Below, piece after piece: positions 10,850-25,129 of a stretch of DNA of 64,000 nt; the stretch's first letter is position 1; the number at the start of each line of letters is the position of its first letter. Source of the stretch: Epiperipatus broadwayi. Its lineage: Eukaryota; Onychophora; Udeonychophora; Euonychophora; Peripatidae. The position numbers were made by a program, and so were the translations under genes. Below the pieces are notes generated by a model that made no database searches, had not been told where the DNA came from, and was given only the letters and a program-made list of their open reading frames with translations. The stretch is taken from positions 1,242,001 through 1,306,000 of the forward strand of contig JAQFVV010000180.1 in assembly GCA_028023455.1 (NCBI GenBank). The letters are read 5' to 3'.

Positions 10850-13800
10850 TATCACTTGTAGAATTGCTGGTGTAAACATCAGAGGTATAAAATCTCTCAC
10901 GTGAGTTCATGCCATTAGGCATTTCTTTTCATTTGTCTCTCCCCATTCTCTTTATGGGAAAGACAAGGTACCACTATAACTCAAAAAACAATATTTCCTC
11001 AGAACTAAACAAACTTGGTTTTATTTATCTTTCAGTTAATCACTCTCCAGCTGGATGTGTGGGTGACCTAATTAATAAAAAATGCCTCCCAACAAATTTA
11101 AAATGTTATACAAAGACCTTAATTTAATAGCCATCGTCCTGACTTATGATAATAACTCATTCAATGCATTCTATGTATATCTACCTAATAATGTAACAAC
11201 TATTAAAAAAAATTATTCATGCAATTAATATGCTCATTGCTAATAATGATGCTCCCTCAATCCTCATGGATGATTTTAATATTTCCTATGACTGCTTCAC
11301 ATCAAAATACTTATACCTGCTCAACCGAGGCTTTTTAAATGGAAGAGGCTTCTTCCCACCCAACGCCCCTTTACAATAAAACTCAGCACTCTCTAATAGA
11401 CCTCTTATTTTATACCTCAGAATTACATCTTGGTCTGGAGGCCACCCTCCAGCCAGCTGCCTTCTCAGACCACCAAGCAATAGTAACTTCTCTACAGTTT
11501 AGAAACTGTACCACAATCAGTCTCAACAAAACTATTAGAGTACTAACTCATGCTGCCATGACGGAAGCCTTTTTCTCTGAAGCATACATTTTGTTTCATA
11601 AGATTGACATTCTTTCTAGGTCTCCAGAAGAAGCTTGGTTTTCATTCGTAGGAATATTACAGACCTTGATAGCACACTATACTAAGGAAATCAAAAGACC
11701 TACCACCCTATTCAAAGAATTAGAACATATCCACAACAAGATCAAGACTTTTGCTATAGACACTGAACCGATAGAAAATTTACTTGCCCTCAAAAATCAA
11801 TATAAACATAAACAAACAACAATAGCATAACATACAGCTATTAAGAGATCTAAGATTTTCCTGCCATCACAACACTGTTGGATGAGAGGATACCTGTGGT
11901 GGGCTTTAGGTGCAAAATCAAAACAAACCACTCCAACAATTATAACCATCAATGGTTTTCAAACCACTGGACTCCAAATGATTCAACATATCGAAGAACA
12001 CCTCATAGATTGCCTTCAGGCTCACTATGTGGATGTACACAAAACATCAAGAGACAGTACTAGAGTAAATGCACATGGCATCACTGGGGCAGATCTCAAA
12101 AGCCACCTTTTATCACTACCCATAAATGTCCACCCTGGAATGCATGCCATTCCCAAATTTGTACTAACTCACCTCAATAACTTCACAATTCCAATCATCA
12201 TGAAAATTATTAACCATTTATCATCACAGAAAAGATCAATAGCCAACCTCTATCCAATAGCGATGGTTCCATTCATCATAAAGAACAGAGATCCAACATT
12301 CATCAACAGTTTAAGACCCATATCCATGACCCCTATCCTCATAAAAATAATAGAGGGAGTCATAAAGGAAAAAATACAATACAAATCCTAAACAAAATAT
12401 CAGAATCACAATTTTCCAGAAAAGGATCATCCACACTAACTGCAAGGGAAGAGGTCAAAATATTACTGGACCATATCAGATCTAAAAAAATGTCCAAACC
12501 TATTGCAGTTCAAATTGACATTACTGAAGCATTCAACTCAGTCAACATTAATACTCTACTTGATTTACTAGATGAATGTGAACTTCCCATAGAAATTATC
12601 CAAATCATTGATAACCTCTTCCACAACAGACTAATACACATATCGCTCAATGGGTCATATTTCAACGGTTTCTCCCCTACCAGATCTATTCCACAGGGAT
12701 CCCCACTGAGTGCCCTACTCTTTTCATGCTACATTAATCCCCTGTTAATTGCATTAGAGAGCTTCCTACCTGGAGTATTTATACCATGCATCAAGAAATC
12801 GATTAAGACCATGGCCTATATGGATGACATTCTTATTATCCTACCATCCCAGAAATTCCTAAAACCTCTCTACAAAATCCTTAACAATTTCTCTAAAACC
12901 TCACAGCTTACCATAAATCCTGAAAAGTCATCATCATGGCGTATTATTAATGGAAGAAAAATCAAATCTAACTTTCTAGCTGAGCCCCAGAATTTTCTAG
13001 GATTTCCTATATATAAAATCCCAATCCGCCATATTGAAACATATACAGAATACCATCATTGACTCAACAAATCATCTTACACAGACACTCTCAAAAGTTT
13101 ATTTATCACTCCAAGGCAAGGTGGCCTTACTAAACATGAAAATAATGTCTGAAATAGCCTACTACCTGCCCATCATATCCATATCAAAGACGATTAATAA
13201 AATCAACAGGATATGTGCGAGTCTGTTCTGGAAGTGTCACATAACCTCCATTAGTATTTCAAGAATGCAATATCACAGAAAACTCAATGGAATGTCTCTA
13301 CATTCCATTCAAGCCAAAAACTATCAAAAAGGCCACACACTAATCTTCAACCTTATTCAAAAATTTGGCAAACCCATAATATTAAGAGAGGTAATACCTA
13401 CAGACACACACCCTCCTATCAAGGCTGGTTGGCTAGACCAACTAATTTTCCTTCTAAAACAACATAACAGCACCGCTACTGATGTATGCAAAAACAAAAT
13501 TAACATATGAGATGCACACAATTTAATAAGCCCTAAACCACCTCAAATTAAACCAAGTCTTGGCTGTTCCAATTACAAAATCACCACTTTATTTAAATTC
13601 TGGAAATTGGAACTCAAATTCCTCGACTATTTAATAAAGGTGAACCTAAATGCAATGCATATCAATTGGTTCCTGCATTACAAAAGAGGTATAAGAAACA
13701 TAGACCCCATTTGTTCAAACTGCTTAATGCATGAAGAAACATTTGAACACGTTATGCTTTCTTGCATGGGATTGGGAAGGATTAAACTCATAATATCTCA

Positions 13801-14030
13801 AAATAGTATTATTGGTTACTATAAAATTTCTAACAATCAAAGAGTGTTTTATGGAAAGAGACTTCCCCACAATTAGGATGGCAATATTTGTTACATATTC
13901 TATCCAGGTGACAAGATGTAAATTAAAGTTTAGCATTCCCCAGCCACAAGCAAACTCTTTCTTCCTTGCTACCCTTTCAAAACTACAAAAGAAAGACAGA
14001 ATGCTCTCCTCAAAGTTTCTACATGAATAG
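10842..14030 (+). pseudogene. LINE ORF2 (endonuclease and reverse transcriptase), disrupted
   Basis: Begins with CRIAGVNIRGIKSL, the opening strand of an APE-type endonuclease. The endonuclease is shattered by stops, but SILMDDFNIS (about 11260-11290) and SLIDLLFYTS...SDH (about 11395-11480) survive. The RT is the best-preserved part (11880-13500): RPISMTPILIKII, VQIDITEAFNSV (motif A Asp), SIPQGSPLSALLF (motif B) and AYMDDILII (YMDD). After it come FLGFPIY, LFWKC and, at 13607-13876, CSNCLMHEETFEHVMLSC, a zf-RVT-like cluster. At least four frame changes make the copy non-functional. Confidence 0.85.
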
Positions 14031-14725
14031 ACATGGAAACTGTTCAAAATACCCTATCTACAAAATGACACCAATCCTAATGATTGACAAACTATATAAC
14101 AGGTAAAAGAAACGTGCAAATATCTGACTAATGTATGGACATAAAAAATGTCCTAAACACTCAATAATTTCTCTCTGATTTATGATCTGACTAAAACAAA
14201 TCAGATCTCATCTCATTCTACACAAACCCTTGGAGAACTTATAACAATATAAACATATATAACTATCATTGAAAACATTTGTACTGAAGCTGGAAATATA
14301 GTACATATTCCTGCTTCACCTAGTGCCAATGTCATCAGCACTAGTCTGGGTTTGAATCCAATCTTTATTAACTGATACCCATCTCATAATAGGTGGTAGT
14401 ATATTTTAATCAATATTATAATCTTTTATATTTCATTAATCTTATTTTATAATTAAAACTAACCTTTTATATTAGTTTATTTATTTTATATTTGTAAAAA
14501 TGTATATTATGTTTATTTTATTAAATTGAATTGAATCCTAGATATCTATAAAATGTTACAAATATTTCAAATTCTTTATTAAAGTTCATTTTCTTCAATT
14601 AATTAGTGGGTAACATTTTATATTTAACTTTTAATCAATGTACACTTGAGAATCAATTATTTAAACAATGTAATATTTTTAAGAAATATTTTGTAAATTT
14701 CTGCTTAAGTTTATGTCAAATATGT

Positions 14726-14830
14726 TTTTTTTTTTTCATATGTCATAGCATCTGCCGGAACGCGAACCCACACCCGTCTGCAACCAACTACTTGCTTGCA
14801 TGGCGGCTGCGATACCTCTCGGCTAACAAC
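14726..14830 (-). repeat. tRNA-derived SINE remnant with pol III boxes and A tail
   Basis: On the minus strand TAGCCGAGAGGT (14825-14814) fits an A box and GGGTTCGCGTTCC (14769-14757) fits a B box, about 45 bases apart, as in tRNA genes. Just downstream the minus strand runs into an A tract (14738-14726). The stretch is clearly richer in GC than its surroundings. I could not fold a convincing full tRNA cloverleaf, so a SINE head is more likely than a functional tRNA gene. Confidence 0.6.
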
Positions 14831-14839
14831 GCAAGACAT

Positions 14840-16086
14840 GTGTCAAATATGTTTGAAAGTCATTGTACCAAATTCCTAAAATTTTTCTGAATAAAATCTA
14901 GTTTTGTTAATCTAAACCTTAATTAAATAGATTTTGTTAGTACAATGACTGATAAACTTAATATGTTTGTTGTTGTTTTTTTAATTAGCAAATCAACCCT
15001 TGGGGCATGTTCATACAGAGTTATAGATTTTCTCTCCAAAGCAGGCACCAACCTCACAGAACTGCTTAGAGTAATTACAATTGGCAGTTGTTACTGTAGA
15101 TTCAATCCTATAGATAAAGATCAGAACACATAAATAGTGGAAAATTTAATAAGGATGAATTATTTGTTGAGTTTTATCTGAAGAAAGTAGTTTAGAGATA
15201 TAGTACATCATGTCTACAGAATGACTGGCTAAAAGATCGACCATTGCTTTCCGGAGCTCTGTCCCACCAGCTCATCAATGCCTTTCCAGTGCTTTCAACA
15301 TCTAGCCTGAAACTGTACTGTGTCAAGGAAGCCTGTTAATGATCTGACTGTAAATGCCTGTTTTAAGCCATGGAATGCCTACTGATTGATTCTGAGGTAA
15401 CGTCTAATTCGCCGCAAGCCATTGATTCCATTTTACTTGTTTTCCAAATCAATGTTAATTTATATTATCTATATTTGTTTATAGAACTTAGTTTTAAAAT
15501 GCGTAGTTTAAATTTATTAAATTTAAAATATCAATTCTTATAAAATCTTACATTATTTTGATGTGGCCAATTTAAATTAAATTTTGTTGGTTTATTTATA
15601 ATATTTGACTTACTGACATTGCCAAGTACAAAACTCGATGAAAAACTAACTTTAAATCCCCTTTCTTTTATTTTCTCCAGTTAAAAATTATTACAGGAGA
15701 CTTACTTCCCATAAATTAACTAATAGAAAGCTCATTTAGTTTTGTACATCATATATAAATTTATTTGAATGATTGAAATTATTTTAAAAGGATCTTACTA
15801 TTACCTCCAATTTAAAATAGCCCTGTAATTATTTCTGAAAGAATAAATAATTTTAGTGAATCAATTAAGTAAAATTTATCATAGAATTTTATCAGTATAT
15901 ATTTCATACATATATTTTATTTGTCAGAAAAATATTAAAATTATGATTTACAATTTATTAGTTTGATATTCAATGCCCGTCTATGTTAATTAAAAACAGT
16001 CTTATTTTGTAATCTTTGATAAACTATTTAAGAACTTATTAATCAATGAAATATTTGTGAAGTGTGGAAAACCATTTATATTTTAG

Positions 16087-16128
<42 letters not shown>

Positions 16129-18950
16129 GATTCATTCATTAGTGTTCTAAGGATTGTGGGGACTTTCTATTGACATCAGGGAACTGATTATTTTAATCAG
16201 GAATTCATTGATTAATTTTGTTAGTGATACACTATCTATATATATGTCTAAGGCATTAATGTTTTTTATAGCTACAACCATTCATTTATTATTTTGCTTT
16301 GCTACTTACTCATCAGGACCTTCAGAAATTTAATTATGAACAATCCAATCTTTCACACTCCCTCAAAGTAGACGTAGTTCATACCAAGGGATCCATTTTC
16401 GGACATTGCCATTTAAGATGTGTATGGAAAGTCCAGCACCTCAAAATATTATTATGATTATTTAGAGATATGTTTTGGTGGGAGGGCCAGCATTTCTCAT
16501 CATCTAGTTGCATTTACTAGGAATTTCCTTTAGCAAAGCCACCCAGAGGTTCATAACAGACCTCATTTATTTTTGTTGTAATCTATAATAGCATACTGCC
16601 TTCTTTATCATTTTATATCTTTATTTAGCAAACCTGAAAGGCTCTCTGCCGTGATGGCATGTCCTTCACAAACCAATTTCATTAATTAATTAAATCTGAC
16701 TGTATAATTGTCAATTATTTATTTAAGAACTATTTTGCTTCCCACACTCATTATATACAAATGATTTTAAATGTATTAGTGTTTTAAATGCCCATCTTTC
16801 ATATCTTGTAATAAAGCTGCATCAAAACGAATAAAATAAAATAACCAAGTTGTATAAACAAAGACTACTTATTTTGTACTAAATTTCCTTAATAAATTCC
16901 TATAATATTGTTATTTTAAATAAGCTTAGTTTGTCATCACTCCCAATCTCAATTAATTACTCTATTTATTTAAATATTTCCTTGATTTAAATTCACTTCT
17001 TTATAATGTTGCCAGAAAGAATTATCATTATTACAGTTCAAACCATTAGTAATCGATCAAATCATATCTGTACCATTCTGCAATCGTCAGAATCCATTAA
17101 ATCATTGGTTTTTCATATAAATCCATTATTATTTTGAGTCTCTATGTGAACCATGACCTCCAGCTGGGACAGAATAAAACCAAGCACTGCTAGTGTCATC
17201 ACAAACGTTATCCATTAGTCAGAGAGGCAATAGTTTAGGCAAATAGGTTAGGATTCATCCTTGTTCTGACATATGTATCTTGTGCATGGTTGGATTCAAG
17301 GTACTTTTGCTTGGATTATTGGTCTTGTTGAATGAATACACGATTTTCAATAAATCTAAATTTTTTAAATAAAAAAAAAATAACATGATGTATTCATTTA
17401 GTTAATTTTCTCTTGTTAAAAATTAGATACTTTAAATTCATTATGGGGATCACCCCAAGATTTATAAATATAGTTAAAGCTTTGATGTGTAAATGAAATT
17501 GAAAAATATTAAAATGAAATGGATTTTTTCTTTCTCCCACTTTTTTTTTTTTGAGATAGAGAAAAAAAAAATTATCAAGTAAAGAAGGAAAAATATATAT
17601 AAAGTGAAAAGTTTTAATCATATTTTTTAAATTACTTAAAGTGCTGAAGATACTCTTTGCACTAAGCCTTGTACAGAAGATGAAATGTTAATTTAAAGTA
17701 AATAGATTATTGGTTCCTACCTTAGTGTGATGCCCAATCTATTTTCCTTATCAACTAGTTAAACAACTGCTATTGGTAAATGGAACTCTGCAAATAAATT
17801 TCCAGAGAAGAAATAAGAATACAAATGCCTTGTGTAATTAATTGCCTTTAATGTTTACTTAGTAATACTGGAAGGAAAAAAAATATTGAGAGGAAAAAAA
17901 ACCTTCAAAACAGCATTAAGATATTCTAACGTCAGAACTTTTCATGCTTTGATATTGTTTTTTTTCTTTGTGAATATTCAGAACAAATAAATGAAAATAA
18001 TATTGAATTTTTAAAAAACTAAAGAATGATAATTACTTTTGAAACCTCTCAAAAATATTATTTTTATACTCATGAAGGAAATATAAGAATATAATATTCG
18101 AACTTGAATTATTTACAGCATGAACTGTATTATATTTCTTAATAATAAAGTAAATGAAACTATTGTCAGAAAAGCTATCTAGCAATAAACAATATTTTTT
18201 TTATGTAAAAAGTTATCAACTAAAATTATAAGGAAATAAAGCATTTTTATTTTTATTCCAATTCCTGACTTGAAAAATATTCAAGAAGAAAAATCTCTTA
18301 AAGAAGATTCTAGAGACTCATTTTATTATCTATTTATTGATTTATTATTTTATTTTTTTCATTAATAAATTATTTCTTTATTTACAAACTTATTAATTGT
18401 TATTTCATACAGTCACTAAAGCAATGACAGAATAAAATATTTTGTTATTTCATAAACCACATTGATTAATTATATTAAATTAAAATACCACTATAATACT
18501 TTTAATTTATATATAACCCTTGCTGATAAAATGTAGGTAATAAATGCTTGACACATAAGCTGTAGAATAAAACACACCATAGCTCTGAGAACATGCTGTC
18601 TGATGTTTTATATTTAGGGTTTACTAATGCTTTTATACCTTGCTGCAGTTAGCATAATTTAGGAATTAACTGTTTTCTTTTCCAATTATTCATTGACTGC
18701 TACAACCACAGCTTGACGGAAACCTACTTTCTCTACTGCTGCATCTTCACTAAACATTTTACTTTTACAGATATGCAAATTAGTCTATTTGCAGTGCTCT
18801 CTAATGTTCTAATTTTAGAATAGGAGAGGCTAATTTGTAATAAATAGATGTATTAGAAATCAAATCAGATATTCCAGTTCTTCCCCTATTCCAAAATTGG
18901 TAGGTTTAATGACAAACAAAATCTTTAAATTTAGCAGATGAGTTTTTAGA
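14840..18950. other. Unassigned intron DNA with patches of higher GC
   Basis: No repeat family or gene recognised. Patches at about 15185-15430, 16310-16680 and 17040-17340 have more balanced base composition than the rest and might be decayed repeats or conserved non-coding DNA. None gives an open frame between splice signals that I trust. A TA microsatellite lies at about 16095-16125. Confidence 0.4.
16095..16125. repeat. (TA)n microsatellite
   Basis: An uninterrupted run of TA dinucleotides of about 30 bp. Confidence 0.9.
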
Positions 18951-21660
18951 GTTCTTAAACTATTATTGAAGCTTCAATCACTTCAGCAACCCAATCTTGT
19001 TGATGAGTAGTATGGTTTTTTTCATTTCCTTCCATTTCTAGGTTATATTCTGGATTAGTTGCTATTTTCTGTTTTTATAATGATCAAAGTTGTTCCTTTT
19101 AACTAATCTCAAATATAGAATCATCATAGAGATAATATATGTAATTTATTTGCTTTCTAAACTTTTTACCATTTGCAAATGTTACAAGACTTATCTACTT
19201 TGACATTATCTTTATGATTATTTCTAGAAATTCACTTATGTTTAAGCAAATCTCATATCCATATTCGTTCCCTTTTAAAAAAATCCATGAAATTATTTTT
19301 TTAATAATCATAGGTAACAACCGAGTTAAATGGGTATAGAAAGAGCAATCCATCATCAATGCAGCTGGAAATTTCCCAGTAGTGGTGATATGTGTAAAAT
19401 GTTGGTTGTGCATCATTTCTATTAAGGCTTCAGACATTTTTTTACATTTTCTTTTCTTCAAACCATTTTTTAAACTTTATACAGCTTTTTCAGCAATCAC
19501 ATTATTATTTAAATAATAATAATGAGTAAGAATATGTTTATTCCATCTATCTTGCAGGAAATCCATTAATATTTCAAACATAAAAGCCATATCATTATTA
19601 ATCACAATGAGCTCTAAGAAACCATGAACAGCAAAGATTTAATTCAATGCAGTTATAGCATGTTCAGTGCTTGTATTCTTGACCAACTTATATTCCATCT
19701 ACCTAGAATATGCTTCAACCAATATAACTATTAGATGTCCATGTATTGAACATGCATGGTCCAAATGAATGAGTCCATGGAGTTGTCAGTCTTGTCCATA
19801 TCTCTAATTATTTGGGTAATATCTTAGCTATCCATTGACAATCTGAGCATTTTTTTTACTAAATTTGCAATATCTTCAGTTACATTAAGCCACCAGACAT
19901 AAGAATGAGCTGAGAAATTTTATTCTGAGAACTCCAGAATGACCTCTATGTAACAAATATAGTACTTGAATTTTCTGCCACAAGACACTAGTACATGATA
20001 AGGGTTTAATATGCTTGCACAACAAACTGACAGTCTATCTATTGGCTCAAATTATTTTATCTAATTCAGAGAGGTGAGTATTCAGTCAACTACTTTTAAT
20101 CCATATTACCAGCTGCTCATAACCTCTGCTTCTACAACATTATTTATTATCTGAAATTTCATTGAGTCTATACAATTTATTTCTTTAATCACAAATACTT
20201 TTTCTTTACTTTTGAGTAATCATGGCAAAGCATCTGCATGTCCTATTTTACTTCCCAGTTTGAAAAATAGTTGATAATCTTAGTGAGACAATAAATTAAT
20301 CTAGTGTAACATTCATTGACTTACCTGAGCAAGAATTTTTTTCTTGGAACTGAAAATACCAACCAGAGATGATGGGCTGCAAAATCTTAAACTTCCATCC
20401 ATCAATATACTGGTCAAATATCTTAATAAAAAATGTGACATCTAATACTTTCTTGTCAATTTGAATGTAATTCTTTTCTGCTGATGTAAGGACTATCAAA
20501 GTATATGTGATCAGATGTTCAAGTCTAAAACATGAGTAAAAAATAACAGCTCCTACACCATATTCTGATGCATCAGTCATTATAATCAGATACAAATCAC
20601 TCCTATAATGGATCAATAAACTTTCTGCATTTAACATCTCTTTTGCAAAGTTAAAAGCCTTTTCATATTCATTGTTATGTGTTTTTTAAGAAGTCGATAT
20701 ATTGAAGATAAATAGTGCATTTTTTCTTTTATAAAACTCTTATAGAAATTTAAGAGTCCTAAGAACACTTGCAACTCTTTCATATTTCTATGCTTAACAT
20801 ATTCTTAATAGCCTTAACTTTACTTAAAAAACCATCCATGAGCTTTTATAACACATTCAAGAAATTTTATCTTCTTTGCAGATCAGACAAATTTGTTAAC
20901 ATTTATTTTTTTTGACTTGGATAATTTTGAGCAAACCAAATCTATTCATTTTTCCAATTTAGATTCCATAGTATCCATAATCAAAGTGTTGTCCTGATAA
21001 GGAATTGCACCATCCATGGATTTAAACAGTATATCTATTTTAGCCTGAAAAACATTAGGAGCAAAACATATCCTATAAGGCAATTCATTATATTTAAATA
21101 ATCCTTTATGTGTAGTGAATGTCAACAACTCAGTTGAATTTTCAATTACAGATTTGGTGAAAAGTTGCTTTTAAATCTATCTTCATAAAATAATTAGCCT
21201 TCTATAACAACATTCAATACTTTGCATGTAATAGATACCAGATATGACACTATCTTTATATATTTATTGATGGTAATCATATAATCATCACATAAGTGTA
21301 GAGTCCTATATGGTTTAATTACTGTATCTATTGGCATGGCCCATGATGAATCTTTCATCATTGTTAAAATGTCTTTAGCAGCTAGCTTATTTAAAGTTTT
21401 TTCCATTTTATATTTTAAAGCAAATGACAATTTCTAAGGTTTGCAAATAATTGGTTGCACATTACTTATTAATTTCACATTTACTGGTGGCATTTTTAAT
21501 TCTGCTAATGAAGGCTTGAACATTTCCAGGTATCTTTTTTTTATAAGGGTTTCCATGTGAACTGTCTTTAATATATTCACTCTTATAACCAAAGGTTCAA
21601 ACCAATTTCTACCCAGTAATGGCCTAAAATTTTGTTTACTATGTGCAATACCAGGGATTT
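18950..21660 (-). mobile_element. Ty3/gypsy retrotransposon, pol remnant
   Basis: On the minus strand the pol order is complete but decayed. The protease/RT linker (about 21660-21600) reads PLLGRNWFEPL. RT follows: SSWAMPIDTVIKPYRTLHLC (about 21350-21290), FTTHKGLFKYNELPYRICFAPN (21128-21060) and the active site IPYQDNTLI, with YQDN in place of YxDD. RNase H (20637-20296) reads LIIMTDASEYGVGAV and LTSAEKNYIQIDKKVL. The integrase zinc region reads LHRGHSG (about 19960), and the integrase core includes VEAYSR, NTSTEHAITAL, INNDMAF and AEKAV (about 19740-19450). Stops and frameshifts occur throughout. I found no gag and no LTR pair. The protease side is abutted by a LINE at 21.86 kb. Confidence 0.82.
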
Positions 21661-22340
21661 CCTCCTAGAGTTCAACTTTACTGAAACTATTACTGTATCA
21701 CCAATATCAAGTTTATTTCTGTTTATAACATTTACAATTTCATCTATCTTTTTAATACAAATTTTTTATTCCCTTGTTGCTAAAGATCCTGTTTGGGCCT
21801 TAAACAATAAACTGCTTTTCTTCCTATTATCATAAATTAACCTACATCCAATTTTCTATTTATTTATATATATATATTTAAACTCTTTTTACTCTCCATA
21901 CTAGTTCTCCATCTCTCCAACTCTGTACTCTTTATTAATGCATCTATTCTTATATCCCATTTATTGCCATTATAACATGCATCTATCCTTCTAATACAAT
22001 CATCCCATCTTTTGTATAAGTATTCTGACATAAATTCTTTATCCAGATCTCCTGCATAATGTGGTATCTTTCTAACCATCTTGTTGCCTGCCTTTTACTC
22101 ATAACCCAATTAAATACTATTTAAGATTATTCTCTTATTATCCATAAACTGCAATCTACTGAACATTTTCATTTTGCTTATTGCATCTCTCATATAAAAA
22201 TCAATCATCCCAATTCTCCTTGAATTGACTTCTTTTGCCATTCACACATGTGTATCTAATGCATGTTTTCCTATTTCTCTTTGTACTTTTTCTATGTAAT
22301 CTAATACCACTTTACTAACACATAATGTATAATTAACATA

Positions 22341-22540
22341 TGTTAACTCTGCTATTGCCACTCCCTTACATACAATTCTAGCTACATCATATTTAGTATA
22401 TAAAAACTCTGTTAATTTCTATATCAGTCCTATTAAAATATGTTAACTCTGCTATTGCCACTCTTTTGCATACAATTCTAGCTACCTCATATTTAGTATA
22501 TGAAAACTCTGTTAATTTATTTATCAGTCCCTCTCTTTTC
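22341..22540. repeat. 100-bp tandem duplication inside the LINE
   Basis: The segment starting TGTTAACTCTGCTATTGCCA at 22341 recurs at 22441 with about 90 percent identity by eye, ending with CTCTGTTAATTT in both copies. It lies in the post-RT region of the minus-strand LINE and lengthens or shifts that ORF. Confidence 0.85.
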
Positions 22541-23744
22541 TTTGCTTCATTTATCAATTTTTTTCCCATTCATGCAAGCAATTTCTCTGATTATTTAAGA
22601 TGATTCCCATATAGTTATACCTATTCCACACTTAACTTTATATCCTCCAATGAAAATTCTTTGTCTTCTCTTTTTCCAGTATTACTCATCATTACTTTTG
22701 ATTTTTCTTCACTAAATTTAATCCCCATCTCTTTACCCACCCTTTCACATGTCCTCAGCATGACTTCCATATCTTCCCTTCTTTCTGTGCACAAGAAGAT
22801 ATCATCTGCAAATAAAAGACTTAATAATGTATATACTCCCTTGCCACCTATTAATGGTATTTATACACCTTTTTCCTAGTCTTGATTGCTCTCTTTCCAT
22901 TTCTCTCAAATAAACAAAAACAAAATAGGTGACATAGGGCATCCCTTAGCTCAGTCCCATCCTATTTTTAACTTTAATTGATACTATATTTCCTAATTGA
23001 TACATATAGTAATTATTTTTCATATAATCTCATAATAATATCCACCACAGCTGCATTCATTTCCAAATTTACCAAACTTACTTATAATCTATTTCTATTT
23101 TCTCTATCATGTGCCTTAACTATATCTATAAAAACGATAACTATCTACCTGCATTTCTATTCATGTCTATAAGTTATGTAACTACAAATAAACTATCTTC
23201 TATATGCCTATTCAATTGAAAACCTCCTTGCATTTTTCCACTATATTATTTTCTTTCATCCATTTTACAATCTTTCCAGGCACTATACATGAAAAACTTT
23301 ATATAACAGGGACATTGTCACTATCAATCTATAATTGTTTACTGTTTCCTAAAAATAGTAGCCTTATTCTTGTATTACTCCCACTATCTGGAACATCTCT
23401 CTTTTGTGCCATCTTATTAAAACATGATAATAGTCTTAATTTTGCCCTATAAATTTATTACCATCTCTGCTGCTCATCTATTGAAGCTTCTTGCCTTTCT
23501 ACTTTTCAATTTTTTCCCCACCTAGTTCAGTTCATTTTCTGTAAATGTAATCCATTACTATATGCTTTTATGTTTGTTATCACTCTATTCTTCACATCTA
23601 ACATCTTTTCAATATCTAATACATACTTATTTAATATTGTCTCTAATTCTTCTCTAGAGCTACACTCTATTCCCTCATCATCTAGTAATACTATTTCTTT
23701 CTCCTCTGCCTTCCTTTATTCTAATGGGTACTCTAACGTGACCT

Positions 23745-23865
23745 GCACGATGGCCGCTAGAGGCGCTGTTTCTGTGCTAGCACACAGAACATACAGGGTA
23801 GGGCCTCGAAAGCAGACGACGCTTTTTCCTGCCGCTAGGTGGCGCTGCTACCACCTCTTCCACTT
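23745..23865. promoter_or_regulatory. GC-rich island with two CTCF-like motifs inside the LINE
   Basis: About 120 bp of markedly GC-rich sequence interrupts the AT-rich LINE. It holds two direct copies of a similar motif: CCGCTAGAGGCGCTG at 23754-23768 and CCGCTAGGTGGCGCTG at 23832-23847. The second closely fits the bilaterian CTCF core (CCNSYAGRKGGCRS). The island may be a small inserted element; I could not find its boundaries or a target-site duplication. Confidence 0.4.
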
Positions 23866-25129
23866 ATATTAATATCCTCCAACAATTTACTATTCAATTT
23901 CATTCTCTCTCTATAATTATCTATTTTAGCCAACTTCTTTTTCTTTTAATACTTTTCCCATTTAGCATTAAAATATTTTTCACTTTTTTTGTTTTTAATA
24001 GCACCCTTATATTCTCTGCATGCTTTCCCCCTCTCTTTTATACTTTTACTAACTCTCATTTTCCTATTATTTTCATTCTGCATATTCTCCCTTAAAACCC
24101 TATTTTTCACTTTTTCTACTTCACCACACCAGTCCTTATACTCATCCCCAACCAACTCTTTCATGGTTTCTTGAACCTTTATTTTATATTCTTCTATTTT
24201 ATTCTTATCATTTATTCTCCATCCAAATCTTTCACTACCCTTTCTACTTTTATTACTATTTTTCATCACATTACTAATCATTTTTATTGTAAAGATATTA
24301 TGATCACCATTACATACTTTCTTTTCATTATCAATCACTTTAATTTTCCATACTTTATTCATGCCCTCTTTCTCTACTAATACATAATCTATTGTGTGAA
24401 ATATATTATTTTAAAACCATGTGTATTGTTCCTCATAAATATTTGACAAATTTCCAATGATCAAATTCACATTCTGAGCAAAATTCATCAAAGCTGTCCA
24501 TTCTTGTCATCTACATCATCAATTTCTTTAATATACCCATTCATATTCTCTATAACCATTATTCTCTTCTCATTTTCTTTGAAACTATTTATATTCTTAA
24601 CTAGGCATTCATATATGTTATTGTTCCACTACATTATAGTTTGACTATTTTCAATGGCTATATACATTATAGCCACCATCCATTTTTATTTCCTAACCTT
24701 ATCTCAAACCATAAATGTTCTTGACATTTAACCATATTTAAATACTTTTTTGATATAGCTCCTATATCAACACCATTTTTTTCTTTTTGTTTTTTATTTA
24801 CCCTGCCATACCAAGTGTTTCAGTATATTTTCTTTTTCTTCTCTTAGATGTGTTTCCACTACTGCTATTATCTCAAGCTCTTCATTTATAACTGCTTTGT
24901 TTAATTCCAGCCACTTTTCTGGTCTTCTTCCACCTTGCACATTCAAATATCCAATTTTAATAATTTTTTCTTCCTAACTACTCTTTTATTATTTTTTTGA
25001 CTCTTTCTTCTCCATTACATTTATAAATAACTTGCTTGCTATTGATTTTACAGACCTATTCACTGTCCATATCTACATTTATATCTAAATCAGCTATCCT
25101 TTGTTTATTTCTTACATCCCATCCATTCT

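Larger units (their letters stand above)
8826..14560 (+). mobile_element. L1/Tx1-like LINE retrotransposon, near full length but inactive
   Basis: Two consecutive ORF regions, both broken by stops and frameshifts: an ORF1 with an RRM-like stretch and a CCHC knuckle, and an ORF2 with endonuclease, reverse transcriptase (YMDD) and a C-terminal zinc-finger-like region. The 3' region (14050-14560) is AT-rich and ends near a TTGAATTGAA repeat, as many LINEs end in short tandem tails. The CCHC-bearing ORF1 and the FLGFPIY and LFWKC signatures after the RT suggest the L1/Tx1 group. The exact clade is uncertain. Confidence 0.8.

Noticed and set aside
14726-14830. Functional tRNA gene
   Set aside because: A and B boxes are present, but acceptor and T-arm pairing fail and an A tract follows directly, so a SINE remnant is more likely.
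17040-17340. Minus-strand stretch with a membrane-segment-like reading (ITFVMTLAVLGFIL) as a receptor exon
   Set aside because: No splice pair in a compatible phase, and the frame closes quickly; also out of order for the predicted domain layout.
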